A stretch of 47,252 bases of DNA from Vibrio qingdaonensis. GTDB lineage: Bacteria > Pseudomonadota > Gammaproteobacteria > Enterobacterales > Vibrionaceae. The notes under the pieces were generated by a model that was not told the DNA's origin, searched no databases, and was given only the letters and a program-made list of their open reading frames with translations. Below are positions 15,309-23,662 of this stretch, in pieces. The translations under genes were made by a program, and so were the position numbers. The stretch spans positions 1 to 47,252 of the forward strand of contig NZ_JAKRRY010000041.1 of NCBI RefSeq assembly GCF_026191675.1, given 5' to 3'. Every line of letters begins with the position of its first letter. Within the stretch, counting starts at the first letter, position 1.

Positions 15309-15731
15309 TTATTTTTTGATGACTTGTTGAAGGTTATGGCCTTTTATTTCCATTAACTCAAGTGTCGTCGCGTTATATTCGACTTTGATAATATCTTGAT
15401 TATGCATCAATTTTAGCTCATAAACCCATGCATCGTCGTCTTCTTCTAACTCTACTTTAATGACTCGGCCATTCAGGTCGTTTTCTACAGTCGCGAACAG
15501 CTCAGAAAAAGGTTTGATTAAGCCTCTTTGAACGGCGTCATATACCTCTTCTTGGTCTTCATCAAACTCGACATGTGCGCCGCCTGTTTCAACGTCTTGC
15601 ACGAGCTCATGACCATTGGGTGAGTCTGACAAAAATGCAGCGTGAGCAGTAATTGGAGCCATCCAAAATAAAGAAAGCGCGAATACAGGCAATAAAGATG
15701 TCGAAAATCGTCGGTTTCGTTGAACGTGCAT
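15309..15731 (-). CDS. Small periplasmic PepSY-like protein, probable VC1637 orthologue
   Basis: A 140-residue exported protein. The N terminus has a basic region and a hydrophobic core ending at TAHA-AF, a signal peptidase I site near residue 32. The mature part fits a PepSY-like domain (VYDAVQRGLIKPFSELFATVE followed by GRVIKVELEEDDDAWVYELKL and VEYNATTLELMEIKG). Acidic clusters (FDEDQEE, ELEEDDD) could bind cations or cationic peptides; that is inference. The ATG at 15731 follows a GGTGAG site; a GTG three codons upstream falls inside it. It is first in the order PepSY - regulator - kinase and likely shares their promoter or is their target. PepSY proteins next to two-component systems often tune the sensor. 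Confidence 0.8.
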   Translation of the reverse strand: MHVQRNRRFSTSLLPVFALSLFWMAPITAHAAFLSDSPNGHELVQDVETGGAHVEFDEDQEEVYDAVQRGLIKPFSELFATVENDLNGRVIKVELEEDDDAWVYELKLMHNQDIIKVEYNATTLELMEIKGHNLQQVIKK

Positions 15732-15811
15732 GACTCTCACCTATGATTGGGGTTAATGGTTACTCTACCGCAAAGTATAGAGTTTTCAATATGAATAGAA
15801 GCTGAATACCG

Positions 15812-17548
15812 TTACTTCAATTCGTCCGAAAAAATCTTATCGCGTAACTTCCAAAATCGGCCACTTTTTCTCGCAATGATAAACGTAGGAAGACGGAAAC
15901 GATGCTGATTATTGACGATTTTAGTTGGTGATGTGGCGTCAAATTCGCGGTGTTTATCGGCGAGATGCGGTCGTACAAACTTCGCCAAAAATAACGTTTT
16001 CTGTTTTTTGGTATTGAGGGACCAGAATTCGCTCACTTGAGCGTCGTTCTCACCAATGTAGGCAATGCGTAGGCTATTTTTTCCTTTGTCATCTTTATGA
16101 ACAGAAAGCTGCATGTCGACACATTCAAATACTAACGCATCTTTAAGGCTAAGTGCCTCTTTTAGTTTTTTGTCTGGATCAACCAGTGTGGCATCGCATT
16201 CATGACAAATTCGCGCGGCAATGTCGTTGTCAGCGCCACATTCATTGCAATACTTAGCCCTAAAGCGATAGTTGCAGTGTTCGCGTTCTTTGGTTTCTTC
16301 GTCGGTGAAGTAGCCTTGGCATTTACGGCCAAAATGCTCAAGCAAGAAGCCGTTAGCATCCAATTTCCCCCAAAAGTTATTGTTAAACCCACAGGCAGGG
16401 CAAGGAATAGTAATTATTTCAGAGTCGCTATCGGGTTTAGGGTTGCCAATTTCCGGTTGATATAAATCGTAGGTATTACCGGCATAATCTAGAACTAAAC
16501 ACTCGGTTTTTCCTTCAGAGAGCCTTAGCCCGCGACCAACAATTTGTTGATATAAACCGACAGATTCGGTTGGTCTAAGAATCGCAATGAGGTCAACATG
16601 GGGAGCATCGAAGCCCGTGGTTAACACAGAAACATTCACCAAATATTTAAGCCGTTTTTCTTTGAAGTCATTGATGATGCTGTCTCGCTCGGGAGTTGGT
16701 GTATCACCAATCACAATTTGGCTGCCTTGCTCAGGTAGAAGCGATAGGATTTCTTGCGCGTGACGAACCGTGGCGGCAAAGATCATGATGCCTTGCTTAT
16801 CTTCACTGTAACGAATAATTTGCTCGATAATCTGTGGCGTCGCGCGTTTAGATTGTTCGATAACTAAGTCAAGTTCCGATTCTTTGTATTTCCCCATGCT
16901 CGTAGGCTTGAGTTGTGAGAAGTCGTAGCTTAGCACGGGCGCATCAATGAGTTTGGCGGGCGTTAAAAACCCTTCATCAAGCAAGTACTGAATAGGAAGC
17001 TCGAATATACAATCTTTAAAGAAGCGAGGTTCGTCGCTACGTACTAAGCCCTTGGTATGGTATTGATAAATCCAACCCACGCCAAGCCGATAGGGGGTAG
17101 CAGTTAGACCGAGAATTTTGATGCCGGGATTAATTTCACTTAAATGCGTAATGACTTTTTGGTAGCTAGAGGTTTTTACTTCAGGGACACGGTGACATTC
17201 ATCAATCACCAATAGTGAAAATTGGTTGGCAAAGTGTTCAAGGTTTCGAACAACAGATTGAACGGAAGCAAAGACCACTTGCTCTGAGGTTTCTTTTCGT
17301 CCTAATCCGGCAGAAAAAATGGATCCAGTGAGTCCATAGCCTTCATATTTGGCGTGATTTTGTTCGACTAACTCTTTGACGTGCGCCAGCACCAACACAC
17401 GCCCACGAGCTAATCGAGCCAAGTCAGCGATAACGAGGCTTTTTCCGGCTCCAGTGGGTAAGACAATGACCGCTGGCGTGTCGTTTTTGCGAAAATAATG
17501 CACGACCGCTTTTACGGAGTCGGCTTGATATGGACGAAGTGTGTACAT
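15812..17548 (-). CDS. radD: RadD (YejH) DNA-repair superfamily 2 ATPase
   Basis: A 578-residue SF2 helicase-like protein, close in length to the 586 residues of E. coli RadD, which aids double-strand break repair and interacts with SSB and RecA. Motifs are the Q-like RPYQ (5-8), Walker A LPTGAGKS (30-37), the DECH box, SVLTTGFDAPH and motif VI QIVGRGLR. A cysteine-rich zinc-binding region follows (CPACGFNNNFWGK, then CNECGA and CHECDA pairs), also present in RadD. The ATG at 17548 (MYTLRPYQ) matches the E. coli N terminus; upstream in-frame starts would overlap the rsuA promoter. It is divergent from rsuA exactly as in E. coli. Confidence 0.93.
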   Translation of the reverse strand: MYTLRPYQADSVKAVVHYFRKNDTPAVIVLPTGAGKSLVIADLARLARGRVLVLAHVKELVEQNHAKYEGYGLTGSIFSAGLGRKETSEQVVFASVQSVVRNLEHFANQFSLLVIDECHRVPEVKTSSYQKVITHLSEINPGIKILGLTATPYRLGVGWIYQYHTKGLVRSDEPRFFKDCIFELPIQYLLDEGFLTPAKLIDAPVLSYDFSQLKPTSMGKYKESELDLVIEQSKRATPQIIEQIIRYSEDKQGIMIFAATVRHAQEILSLLPEQGSQIVIGDTPTPERDSIINDFKEKRLKYLVNVSVLTTGFDAPHVDLIAILRPTESVGLYQQIVGRGLRLSEGKTECLVLDYAGNTYDLYQPEIGNPKPDSDSEIITIPCPACGFNNNFWGKLDANGFLLEHFGRKCQGYFTDEETKEREHCNYRFRAKYCNECGADNDIAARICHECDATLVDPDKKLKEALSLKDALVFECVDMQLSVHKDDKGKNSLRIAYIGENDAQVSEFWSLNTKKQKTLFLAKFVRPHLADKHREFDATSPTKIVNNQHRFRLPTFIIARKSGRFWKLRDKIFSDELK

Positions 17549-17563
17549 ATGAGTGAGTTTGAC

Positions 17564-17592
17564 TCTACATCTGAATGAAAAGCCCATATAAT
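17564..17592 (+). promoter_or_regulatory. Probable sigma-70 promoter of rsuA
   Basis: TCTACA (17564-17569) and a consensus TATAAT (17587-17592) are separated by 17 bp, placing transcription start near 17600, about 20 bp before the rsuA ATG. It lies in the 71-bp divergent gap with radD. Confidence 0.6.
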
Positions 17593-17619
17593 AGCGAACT
17601 TAACCAGATTGAGGTATTC

Positions 17620-18318
17620 ATGCGTTTAGATAAATTTTTGTGTGATTCGCTAGGTGTCACCCGTAGAGAGGCAACCATCCTTTTACGCAAAGGGGAAGTG
17701 ACCGTTAACGGCGAGAAAAAAAAGAGTGGTTCCGTTAAGGTTACTGAGCAGTGCTGCGTCGAGTGGCAAGAGCGTGAAATTACGGTTACAGGCCCTCGTT
17801 ACATTATGCTCTACAAGCCTGAAGGGTTTGTGTGTTCTCATGAAGATGGATCAAATCAAACGGCCTTTGAGCTGCTTGATGAAATTAAAATGGACGCGCT
17901 ACATTTTGCTGGGCGTTTAGATGTGGATACCACCGGCCTTGTTCTGATTACAGATGACGGTCAATGGTCACATAGAATTACTTCACCAAAACACAAATGC
18001 GAAAAAACCTATCGTGTGTGGCTTGATGAGCCAGTTGAAGAGGATTATGTCGAGAAGTTTAAAGAAGGCATTCAGCTTCGCAGTGAAAAAGGACTAACGT
18101 TACCTGCTCACTTAGAAGTGAGAGCAGAAAAAGAAGTGCTGCTAACGATTCATGAAGGTAAATATCATCAGGTGAAGCGTATGTTTGCTGCGCTTGGCAA
18201 TAAAGTAGAAGCCCTGCACCGTGAACGAATTGGTGAAATTGAGTTGGATGAAGAGTTAGAGCTTGGTGAGTATCGTTACCTGACTCAAGAAGAAGTGGAC
18301 TCAATCTGGAAAAAGTAA
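17620..18318 (+). CDS. rsuA: 16S rRNA pseudouridine(516) synthase
   Basis: A 232-residue enzyme that converts U516 of 16S rRNA to pseudouridine. It has an N-terminal S4 RNA-binding domain (MRLDKFLCDSLGVTRREA, to about residue 45) and the RsuA/RluB-type catalytic domain with the signature GRLDVDTTGL, in which Asp101 is the catalytic aspartate, and KCEKTYRVWL plus EGKYHQVKRMF further on. E. coli RsuA is 231 residues. The ATG at 17620 after GAGG is the start; in-frame codons upstream would run into the promoter. In E. coli the same neighbours, radD and bcr, flank it, supporting the identification. Confidence 0.96.
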   Translation: MRLDKFLCDSLGVTRREATILLRKGEVTVNGEKKKSGSVKVTEQCCVEWQEREITVTGPRYIMLYKPEGFVCSHEDGSNQTAFELLDEIKMDALHFAGRLDVDTTGLVLITDDGQWSHRITSPKHKCEKTYRVWLDEPVEEDYVEKFKEGIQLRSEKGLTLPAHLEVRAEKEVLLTIHEGKYHQVKRMFAALGNKVEALHRERIGEIELDEELELGEYRYLTQEEVDSIWKK

Positions 18319-18487
18319 CAAACGAGAATGTGTTGTTGCTGCAATGAATTCGTCCTTCCTATCATTGTAGCGTTCGTAATAAGTGTTATGCCTTTTCATG
18401 AGTATGGCACTTATTATATTGTTAGTATCTGCATGTAATGACTTGCTGCTACCCACGGGTAACCCATAGCACTAGAGTAAACCTCTA

Positions 18488-18521
18488 TAACAGATAACAA
18501 CAAATAACAGATAACAACAAA
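18488..18521 (+). repeat. 17-bp tandem duplication in the rsuA-bcr gap
   Basis: TAACAGATAACAACAAA occurs twice head to tail without mismatch, about 90 bp upstream of bcr. Just after it an 8-bp inverted repeat, AACTCAAT (18527-18534) and ATTGAGTT (18543-18550), could form a hairpin in the bcr leader. The 290-bp gap holds no gene. Confidence 0.95.
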
Positions 18522-18608
18522 TGGTTAACTCAATTCGGAGTGATTGAGTTGTTGAGTGTATTTGACAGCAAGGAGTGCTGAAAAATAACGCCATAACCTA
18601 GGAGCTAT

Positions 18609-19814
18609 ATGAGTTCTGAATCGCGATCGTCCCCCGAAACACCTCAATTGGGCTTACTATTATTTTTAGTATTAGGCGCAATAGGGGCGTTGACACCACT
18701 CGCCATCGATATGTACTTACCTGCGATGCCTGCTATTGCCAAAGATTTTGGCGTTAATGCTGGTGCAGTACAAATCACGCTAACGGTCTACACTGCCGGT
18801 TTTGCCCTTGGTCAGCTTTTACATGGTCCACTGGCCGACAGTTTTGGTCGTAGACCGATTTTGCTGTTTGGGGTGTTCTTTTTTGGTATTGCTTCTGCGG
18901 TGAGCGCGACAACAACGAGTATCGAGTCGCTGACGTTAGTGCGAACGGCGCAAGGATTTGCTGGAGCCGCTGCTGCCGTTATTATTCAAGCCATTGTGAG
19001 AGACATGTTCGACAAAGAAGACTTTGCTCGCACTATGTCGTTTGTCACATTGGTGATTACCTTAGCGCCGTTAGTCGCGCCAATGATAGGCGGTCATTTG
19101 GCGATTTGGTTTGGCTGGCGCTCGATCTTTTGGTTGCTAACGGCATTCTCGGTCGTCGTTATTGCTGCGGTACTATGGAAAATCCCAGAAACGCTAGCAC
19201 CGGAAAATCGTCAACCTTTACGATTTAGAACTACCCTTAAAAATTATGCCCGCTTGTGTAAAAACCCAGTGGCTATGGGTTTAATGTTTTCCGGCGCCTT
19301 TTCATTTGCTGGTATGTTTGCCTTTTTAACCGCAGGTTCCTTCGTTTACATCGATATTTACGGAGTCACGCCAGATCAATTTGGCTATTTGTTCGGTTTG
19401 AACATCGTGACGATGATCATTATGACTAGTATTAATGGTCGTTTGGTTAAAAAAGTGGGGCTTCATGGCATGCTAAAGTTTGGTCTAAGCGTGCAACTGT
19501 TTGCCGGACTAGGATTATTAGCAAGTGGCTTTTTGGATTTGGGTATCTGGGGAATTGTGCCATTTGTGATGCTATTTATTGGGACGTTGTCTACGATTGG
19601 TAGTAACTCTATGGGGCTGTTGCTTAGTGGCTACCCAACAATGGCAGGCACCGCTTCTTCCCTCGCAGGAACGTTGAGATTTGGTACTGGTTCGGTGGTA
19701 GGCGCAATTGTTGCGACGCTCCCAGCAGGAACAGTTTGGCCAATGATTGTATTAATGACCATTTGTTCGGTATTATCCGCCGGCTTATATTGGACACTAG
19801 GAAAAAAAGCATAA
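18609..19814 (+). CDS. bcr: Bcr/CflA-family drug efflux MFS transporter
   Basis: A 401-residue, 12-helix inner-membrane exporter of the DHA1 family. The motif ALTPLAIDMYLPAMP in helix 1 is typical of Bcr/CflA proteins, and the loop 2-3 motif is GPLADSFGRRPILLFG. E. coli Bcr exports bicyclomycin, sulfonamides and Cys-containing dipeptides. It lies downstream of rsuA as in E. coli. The start ATG 18609 follows AGGAGC. Its stop overlaps the next ATG (TAATG), so the DUF2913 gene is probably translated with it. Substrates here are unknown. Confidence 0.92.
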   Translation: MSSESRSSPETPQLGLLLFLVLGAIGALTPLAIDMYLPAMPAIAKDFGVNAGAVQITLTVYTAGFALGQLLHGPLADSFGRRPILLFGVFFFGIASAVSATTTSIESLTLVRTAQGFAGAAAAVIIQAIVRDMFDKEDFARTMSFVTLVITLAPLVAPMIGGHLAIWFGWRSIFWLLTAFSVVVIAAVLWKIPETLAPENRQPLRFRTTLKNYARLCKNPVAMGLMFSGAFSFAGMFAFLTAGSFVYIDIYGVTPDQFGYLFGLNIVTMIIMTSINGRLVKKVGLHGMLKFGLSVQLFAGLGLLASGFLDLGIWGIVPFVMLFIGTLSTIGSNSMGLLLSGYPTMAGTASSLAGTLRFGTGSVVGAIVATLPAGTVWPMIVLMTICSVLSAGLYWTLGKKA

Positions 19815-20470
19815 TGTCTGAGTATTATTCAGAAATTCAAAACGTAGTAAACAGTGCACTTGAAGAACTCACTCAAGGGCATCAAAGTGGAAAGGTGATT
19901 GATTCACCAACGTCAAACAACCTGTTTTTACTACGTTGGGTCACGAAAAGTATTAAATCGCAGCGTTTTCATAAAGTGGTTGCGCCAGATATCATTCGTT
20001 GGCAAAAAATGGGGCGCTCTAAAGGCAATGATGCCATGTTAGAGTCTACTTTTCGTCGTATAGCCGCTTACTACAGTGAATTTTTTGGCAGCGAAACTAA
20101 AGTCGTCACTGACGCGATGATCGAAGCGTTCCTAGAGCAAATGGAGCAGGCGGATTGGGGCGTCACTACATCAGAAATCCTAACGGATGGAAGTAAGGTG
20201 CAATTCTTTACCGACGGTCAAAACTCATTTGCCTTGTGCGCAAATCAGTGTGATGACTGCTTTGATGGTGAGAAATTAGTTAAACCGATGAGTTGGTTTG
20301 TTCGTGGCAATCATGCTGAGTTTATTACTAAAGCGTATGAAGCGGGCTTTATGCTGCACAAACGTACCGATTACAAATCCAAGGTTAAATACCATGGCGA
20401 ATACTTGGTGTATCCAATGAACCAAGGGCCTCAATTGGTCGAGATCCCTTTGTCTTTTGTCGCCAAATAA
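19814..20470 (+). CDS. DUF2913 family protein
   Basis: A 218-residue soluble protein matching DUF2913, a family I know mainly from Vibrionaceae and relatives with no established function. Recognisable segments are LLRWVTKSIKSQRFHKVVAPD and the C-terminal QCDDCFDGEKLVKPMSWFVRG. Only two or three Cys residues sit in the QCDDC cluster, too few for a typical zinc finger on its own. It has no signal or membrane segment. The 1-nt overlap with bcr (start 19814) implies co-translation, and a terminator follows 75 bp downstream. Whether it aids the transporter is unknown. Confidence 0.8.
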   Translation: MSEYYSEIQNVVNSALEELTQGHQSGKVIDSPTSNNLFLLRWVTKSIKSQRFHKVVAPDIIRWQKMGRSKGNDAMLESTFRRIAAYYSEFFGSETKVVTDAMIEAFLEQMEQADWGVTTSEILTDGSKVQFFTDGQNSFALCANQCDDCFDGEKLVKPMSWFVRGNHAEFITKAYEAGFMLHKRTDYKSKVKYHGEYLVYPMNQGPQLVEIPLSFVAK

Positions 20471-20545
20471 TACGGTCAGAATGACACTATAATTATACAC
20501 AATGGTTAAAAAGGCGCGATCAAGCCTATCTGTTGTGAATACAAA

Positions 20546-20574
20546 GGCCTAGCGGCTTCGCTAGGCCATTTGTT
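20546..20574 (+). terminator. Terminator after the bcr-DUF2913 operon
   Basis: GGCCTAGCG (20546-20554) and CGCTAGGCC (20559-20567) form a perfect 9-bp stem with a GCTT tetraloop, followed by ATTTGTTG. It also lies downstream of the convergent Crp/Fnr gene and may serve both. Confidence 0.8.
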
Positions 20575-20653
20575 GTAAATGGCGTCTGCATGACCGTTAA
20601 CGGCTGAGTCGTGGTTCAAATCCTCCCCAGCATGTGAAGGGTAAGGCAGGGTG

Positions 20654-21310
20654 TCAAGCAACCCGCTGTTGGTTGTAGGTCGTAACCGGAGTAATTAGGC
20701 GATAGCCAATATCAACTTTGATCACTTCTTTTGCCACGATGGCTTGACTAATATAACGCCCTACGGTGTTGCGAGACATATTCAGTAATGATGCCAGCGT
20801 GCTGATGTTCAATGGGATTGAGCCATCACTGGTCACATCGGTAATGGCTTGCATCGCGAGTTGTATTTTTAATTGCGTGTTCTTTTCTCCACGAAGCCGA
20901 AACAGCGTTAAACAAAATCGTTGTTTTTTTGCTAATGATAGATTGAGCATTTTTGAAAACGCACAGCACGTGTCTAATAGTGTTTCGACCACAGGAAAAG
21001 GCAGTGTTAAGACTTTACAGTCCGTCATCGCTTGAATGTCAGATTGAGTACTTTGCCCCAAAATCAGTGGGACATCATTAATCACAATACCCGGCGTAAT
21101 CAGGTTATAACTTAGTGTGGTTCCTTCATCGATGGTGGGACAGAACCCAAGCACGCCTCGTAAGGGAACAATAATTTCATTGGTTGGCTGATCCTGAAAG
21201 CATAGAAACTTACCTTTTGGAATCGTCACCACTAGACCTTTCTCTATTAGCTTGTCTGCTAATGCTCTTGTTGCGTGATAGTGGCTTTGAAGGGCATGTT
21301 GAACGTTCAT
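20654..21310 (-). CDS. Crp/Fnr-family transcriptional regulator
   Basis: A 218-residue regulator with an N-terminal cyclic-nucleotide-binding-type beta-barrel (about residues 20-125) and a C-terminal winged helix. The helix-turn-helix is LNISTLASLLNMSRNTVGRYISQA (about 168-191). The barrel lacks the RxS cAMP-contact signature of Crp and the N-terminal Cys cluster of Fnr, so the ligand is unknown. It is divergent from a FadL-type porin gene across a 292-bp gap that contains a large perfect inverted repeat at 21422-21452, a possible shared operator. The start ATG 21310 gives MNVQHALQSHYHATRALADK. Confidence 0.87.
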   Translation of the reverse strand: MNVQHALQSHYHATRALADKLIEKGLVVTIPKGKFLCFQDQPTNEIIVPLRGVLGFCPTIDEGTTLSYNLITPGIVINDVPLILGQSTQSDIQAMTDCKVLTLPFPVVETLLDTCCAFSKMLNLSLAKKQRFCLTLFRLRGEKNTQLKIQLAMQAITDVTSDGSIPLNISTLASLLNMSRNTVGRYISQAIVAKEVIKVDIGYRLITPVTTYNQQRVA

Positions 21311-21421
21311 TAACGGCCTTTGATCTGGTCATTGCCTATAGCCTATATCTTAGGAAAGGCTGATAGCCCTATAGGGCGGGTGTGCTGTGATTATAATTCG
21401 TTGATACAGTGAGATGTATCG

Positions 21422-21452
21422 AGTTGTGGTTATATGAAATATAACCACAACT
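21422..21452. promoter_or_regulatory. Perfect 14-bp inverted repeat between regulator and porin genes
   Basis: AGTTGTGGTTATAT (21422-21435), spacer GAA, ATATAACCACAACT (21439-21452). It lies 112 bp upstream of the regulator start and 150 bp upstream of the porin start. The perfection and short spacer suit either a dimeric operator or a very stable RNA hairpin in the porin leader. The TGTGG/CCACA parts are 15 bp apart, not the 6-bp spacing of a Crp site. Confidence 0.6.
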
Positions 21453-21602
21453 TATGTATTGTGGAGCTTGATTGACGTTGATCACACGAAAACGAAATGC
21501 TTACGGATTTTATGGTTATTTAGTTATGTTGCACTGAGAGTGCAAAGTGGTAGGGGGCTTTTGGCTAGGATGGGCGCAATTTTAATAATTGAGTCCCCAT
21601 CG

Positions 21603-22727
21603 ATGAAAAAAAACAATTTAACCATCGCGTTACTCGCTGTATTTTCCTCTTCTTCATTTGCAGGGGGCATCTTGCTTCATGAAGTGGCAACGTTTGATAG
21701 TGTCTCTTCTGCTGGTGTGGGGAACGTTTCTAACCGTATTGATGCCAGCGCCGCCATTACTAGCCCTGCTGGATTAACGTCGATAACAGATTCAAGCTTG
21801 TCTGTGGGCGCTCAATATTTGGATGCCTACACAGAGCATAATGGAAAAAATGAGTTCGATGAATCCCTTTCTAGCAATGGTAAAACCCGCTCATTGGTCC
21901 CGAGCCTAGCATACGCTCAGCGTGTCAATGACAGTTGGGTGCTGGGTGCCTCGCTACATGGCGATGGCGGTCTAGGTATGGATTACACTGGCGGACTAAT
22001 TGGCTATGAACAGATTAATTCCATCTCACAAGAAGCGCTAAATCTACACCTTTCCGCAGGCTATCAAGCTAGCGATAATTTGTCGCTAGGTGGGGCTGTG
22101 GTGGTTCAGCATTTGATGACCTCTATCGACTCTACTGCCAATGCTCACATTGACAATGAAGGTAATTCAACCGCAGCAAGCTTTATGTTGTCTGCCATGT
22201 ACGATCTTTCTGAGTCGACTTTTTTGTCGGCCAACTATAAGCACCGTGTTAAGCATGATTTGAGTGATATTGGCGTACCCAGCTTAGACGCATATTTAGA
22301 TTCAGCAACGTGGCCCTCGCGATTTGACTTAGGTGTACAGCACAAAATTTCTGAACAACTGACGTTTAAAGCCATGACTGGTGTAGAGCTGTGGTCTGAT
22401 TTCGATGATAAAGCCAATGATGTGTACAGCGTCGGTACTGCGTTAGCGTATTCTCAAAGTGACTGGACCTACCAAGCGGGTTTACGTTACGACTCGAAAA
22501 TGTATGACGTTGAAAATATGACGCCTGCTTTGCCGATAGGCGCTAATTGGTCATTAGGTCTTGGGGCTGAGAAAACTCGTTCCAACGGTGACCGTATTGG
22601 TATTGCCTATCAATACCGCCATTTGGGTACACAAGATGTTAATTATAGTGTCGCAGGGACTGATTATTTTACAGGCAGTGTAGATACCAATCGAATTCAC
22701 GTTATTAGCGTCAGTTACGCGTACTAG
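21603..22727 (+). CDS. FadL/OMPP1-family outer-membrane transport protein
   Basis: A 374-residue outer-membrane beta-barrel. The signal peptide ends near SSSSFA-GGIL (residue about 20). The mature N terminus contains the FadL-type plug region with DASAAITSPAGLTSI, equivalent to the NPA segment of FadL, and the chain ends in YAY with a terminal aromatic residue as barrels do. Family members take up long-chain fatty acids or aromatic hydrocarbons. It is shorter than E. coli FadL (about 420 mature residues). The ATG 21603 (MKKNNL) is the start because the signal peptide begins there, although the frame is open upstream to 21459. The divergent Crp/Fnr regulator may control it. A strong terminator follows. 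Confidence 0.88.
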   Translation: MKKNNLTIALLAVFSSSSFAGGILLHEVATFDSVSSAGVGNVSNRIDASAAITSPAGLTSITDSSLSVGAQYLDAYTEHNGKNEFDESLSSNGKTRSLVPSLAYAQRVNDSWVLGASLHGDGGLGMDYTGGLIGYEQINSISQEALNLHLSAGYQASDNLSLGGAVVVQHLMTSIDSTANAHIDNEGNSTAASFMLSAMYDLSESTFLSANYKHRVKHDLSDIGVPSLDAYLDSATWPSRFDLGVQHKISEQLTFKAMTGVELWSDFDDKANDVYSVGTALAYSQSDWTYQAGLRYDSKMYDVENMTPALPIGANWSLGLGAEKTRSNGDRIGIAYQYRHLGTQDVNYSVAGTDYFTGSVDTNRIHVISVSYAY

Positions 22728-22777
22728 TCGATAAAGCACTGTAGACAGGATTCAAGAGAGAATTTGTTAACGGTAAA

Positions 22778-22810
22778 GCCCTTCACTGAGTGAGGGGCGT
22801 TTTTGTTTTT
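22778..22810 (+). terminator. Terminator after the FadL-type gene
   Basis: GCCCTTCAC (22778-22786) pairs with GTGAGGGGC (22790-22798; one T-G pair), with a TGA loop, followed by GTTTTTGTTTTTG. A classic intrinsic terminator. Confidence 0.92.
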
Positions 22811-22840
22811 GTACCAAGGTATATGAGAAAGAAATCTGTA

Positions 22841-23572
22841 ATGAGAGAAAAATCAGCGCTCCATAATGTGACGTTTGTGTTCCGCTATATGCTTAAAACT
22901 GTTGGGTTTGGCGTGGTGTTCGCCTTGCTGGTTGCAACTGGTGTATCTGCGGATGAAAAACACCACGAAGATCCGACCAAAATTGTCACCAAAGTGGGGG
23001 CGGGGTATTCAGACTCTTCGTTTGTTTCAGGTTCCATTGGTTTAGATGACGCGAGAATGCTTAATGCTCGCTATAACGAAACCGGTGAGTGGAGATTGGG
23101 TGGATCGTGGTTATTTGAGTTAGGAATCGTCAATTTTAATTTCAGCCGTACCGACTATGAGCACGAGAGCTATAGAAACAATTACAGTATAGGGACATAC
23201 ATACCGCTGAGTTATTTTGATATTGCTCCTGCGGGATGGATGCTTTTTCCTATGGCTGGTTATAGTTATAACGATGGGGAAATGGCGGTACCGTCAGAAG
23301 AGGTTGAAAATGAATTTGTGCTCATGCGTAGCCAAACACATGGCGCGTACTTAGGGATGTTTGGTGTTCGTCCTATTGAGGACTCAGATTGGAGTGTGCT
23401 GAGCTTTGCTGGTGGTTCGATGGGTTCGAATAACTATCGTAGTTACTGGGGCGGACTGGGACTCAGTTATAAGCTCAGTCGCCATACCTCGTTTAACTTC
23501 TTTGGCGTGTTAGCCGAAGACGATTATGGCACTAATAATAAGCTGGCAGGGTCGGTAAGTTACGAATTTTAG
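22841..23572 (+). CDS. Outer-membrane beta-barrel protein of unknown function
   Basis: A 243-residue exported protein. A long basic N terminus precedes a hydrophobic core (MLKTVGFGVVFALLVATG) and a cleavage site at VSA-DE. The mature part alternates polar and hydrophobic residues with many Tyr, Gly and Ser and ends in VSYEF, a terminal Phe as expected for an outer-membrane barrel. I do not recognise the family; small barrels of this size include lipid A-modifying enzymes and OmpW-like proteins. Start choices are ATG 22823, 22841 and 22889. 22841 is used because AGAAAG lies at a fair distance upstream. A terminator stands before it, so it needs its own promoter or read-through. Confidence 0.7.
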   Translation: MREKSALHNVTFVFRYMLKTVGFGVVFALLVATGVSADEKHHEDPTKIVTKVGAGYSDSSFVSGSIGLDDARMLNARYNETGEWRLGGSWLFELGIVNFNFSRTDYEHESYRNNYSIGTYIPLSYFDIAPAGWMLFPMAGYSYNDGEMAVPSEEVENEFVLMRSQTHGAYLGMFGVRPIEDSDWSVLSFAGGSMGSNNYRSYWGGLGLSYKLSRHTSFNFFGVLAEDDYGTNNKLAGSVSYEF

Positions 23573-23579
23573 TCGTTTA

Positions 23580-23625
23580 AAAGGAACGGCGGCTTATGAT
23601 GATTAATAAACGCCGCCGTTCCTTT
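23580..23625. terminator. Bidirectional terminator between convergent genes
   Basis: AAAGGAACGGCGGC (23580-23593) and GCCGCCGTTCCTTT (23612-23625) form a perfect GC-rich 14-bp stem with an 18-nt loop. It has T-rich sequence on the plus side and AAAA (TTTT on minus) on the other, serving both the barrel gene and the Hsp70 operon. Confidence 0.88.
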
Positions 23626-23631
23626 GTTTGC

Positions 23632-23662
23632 TTATTGACGTTATTGTTTATTGACGTTATTG
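23632..23662 (+). repeat. Tandem 15-bp duplication over the Hsp70 stop codon
   Basis: TTATTGACGTTATTG occurs at 23632-23646 and again at 23648-23662, one base apart, i.e. a 16-bp tandem duplication. The second copy contains the last two codons (Gln and stop) of the minus-strand Hsp70 gene at 23657, so the duplication arose across the gene end without changing the protein. Confidence 0.93.

Noticed and set aside
20595..20640. tRNA-like fragment containing GTGGTTCAAATCC
   Set aside because: The T-loop-like sequence lacks a matching stem, anticodon arm and acceptor stem; not enough for a tRNA or attachment site.
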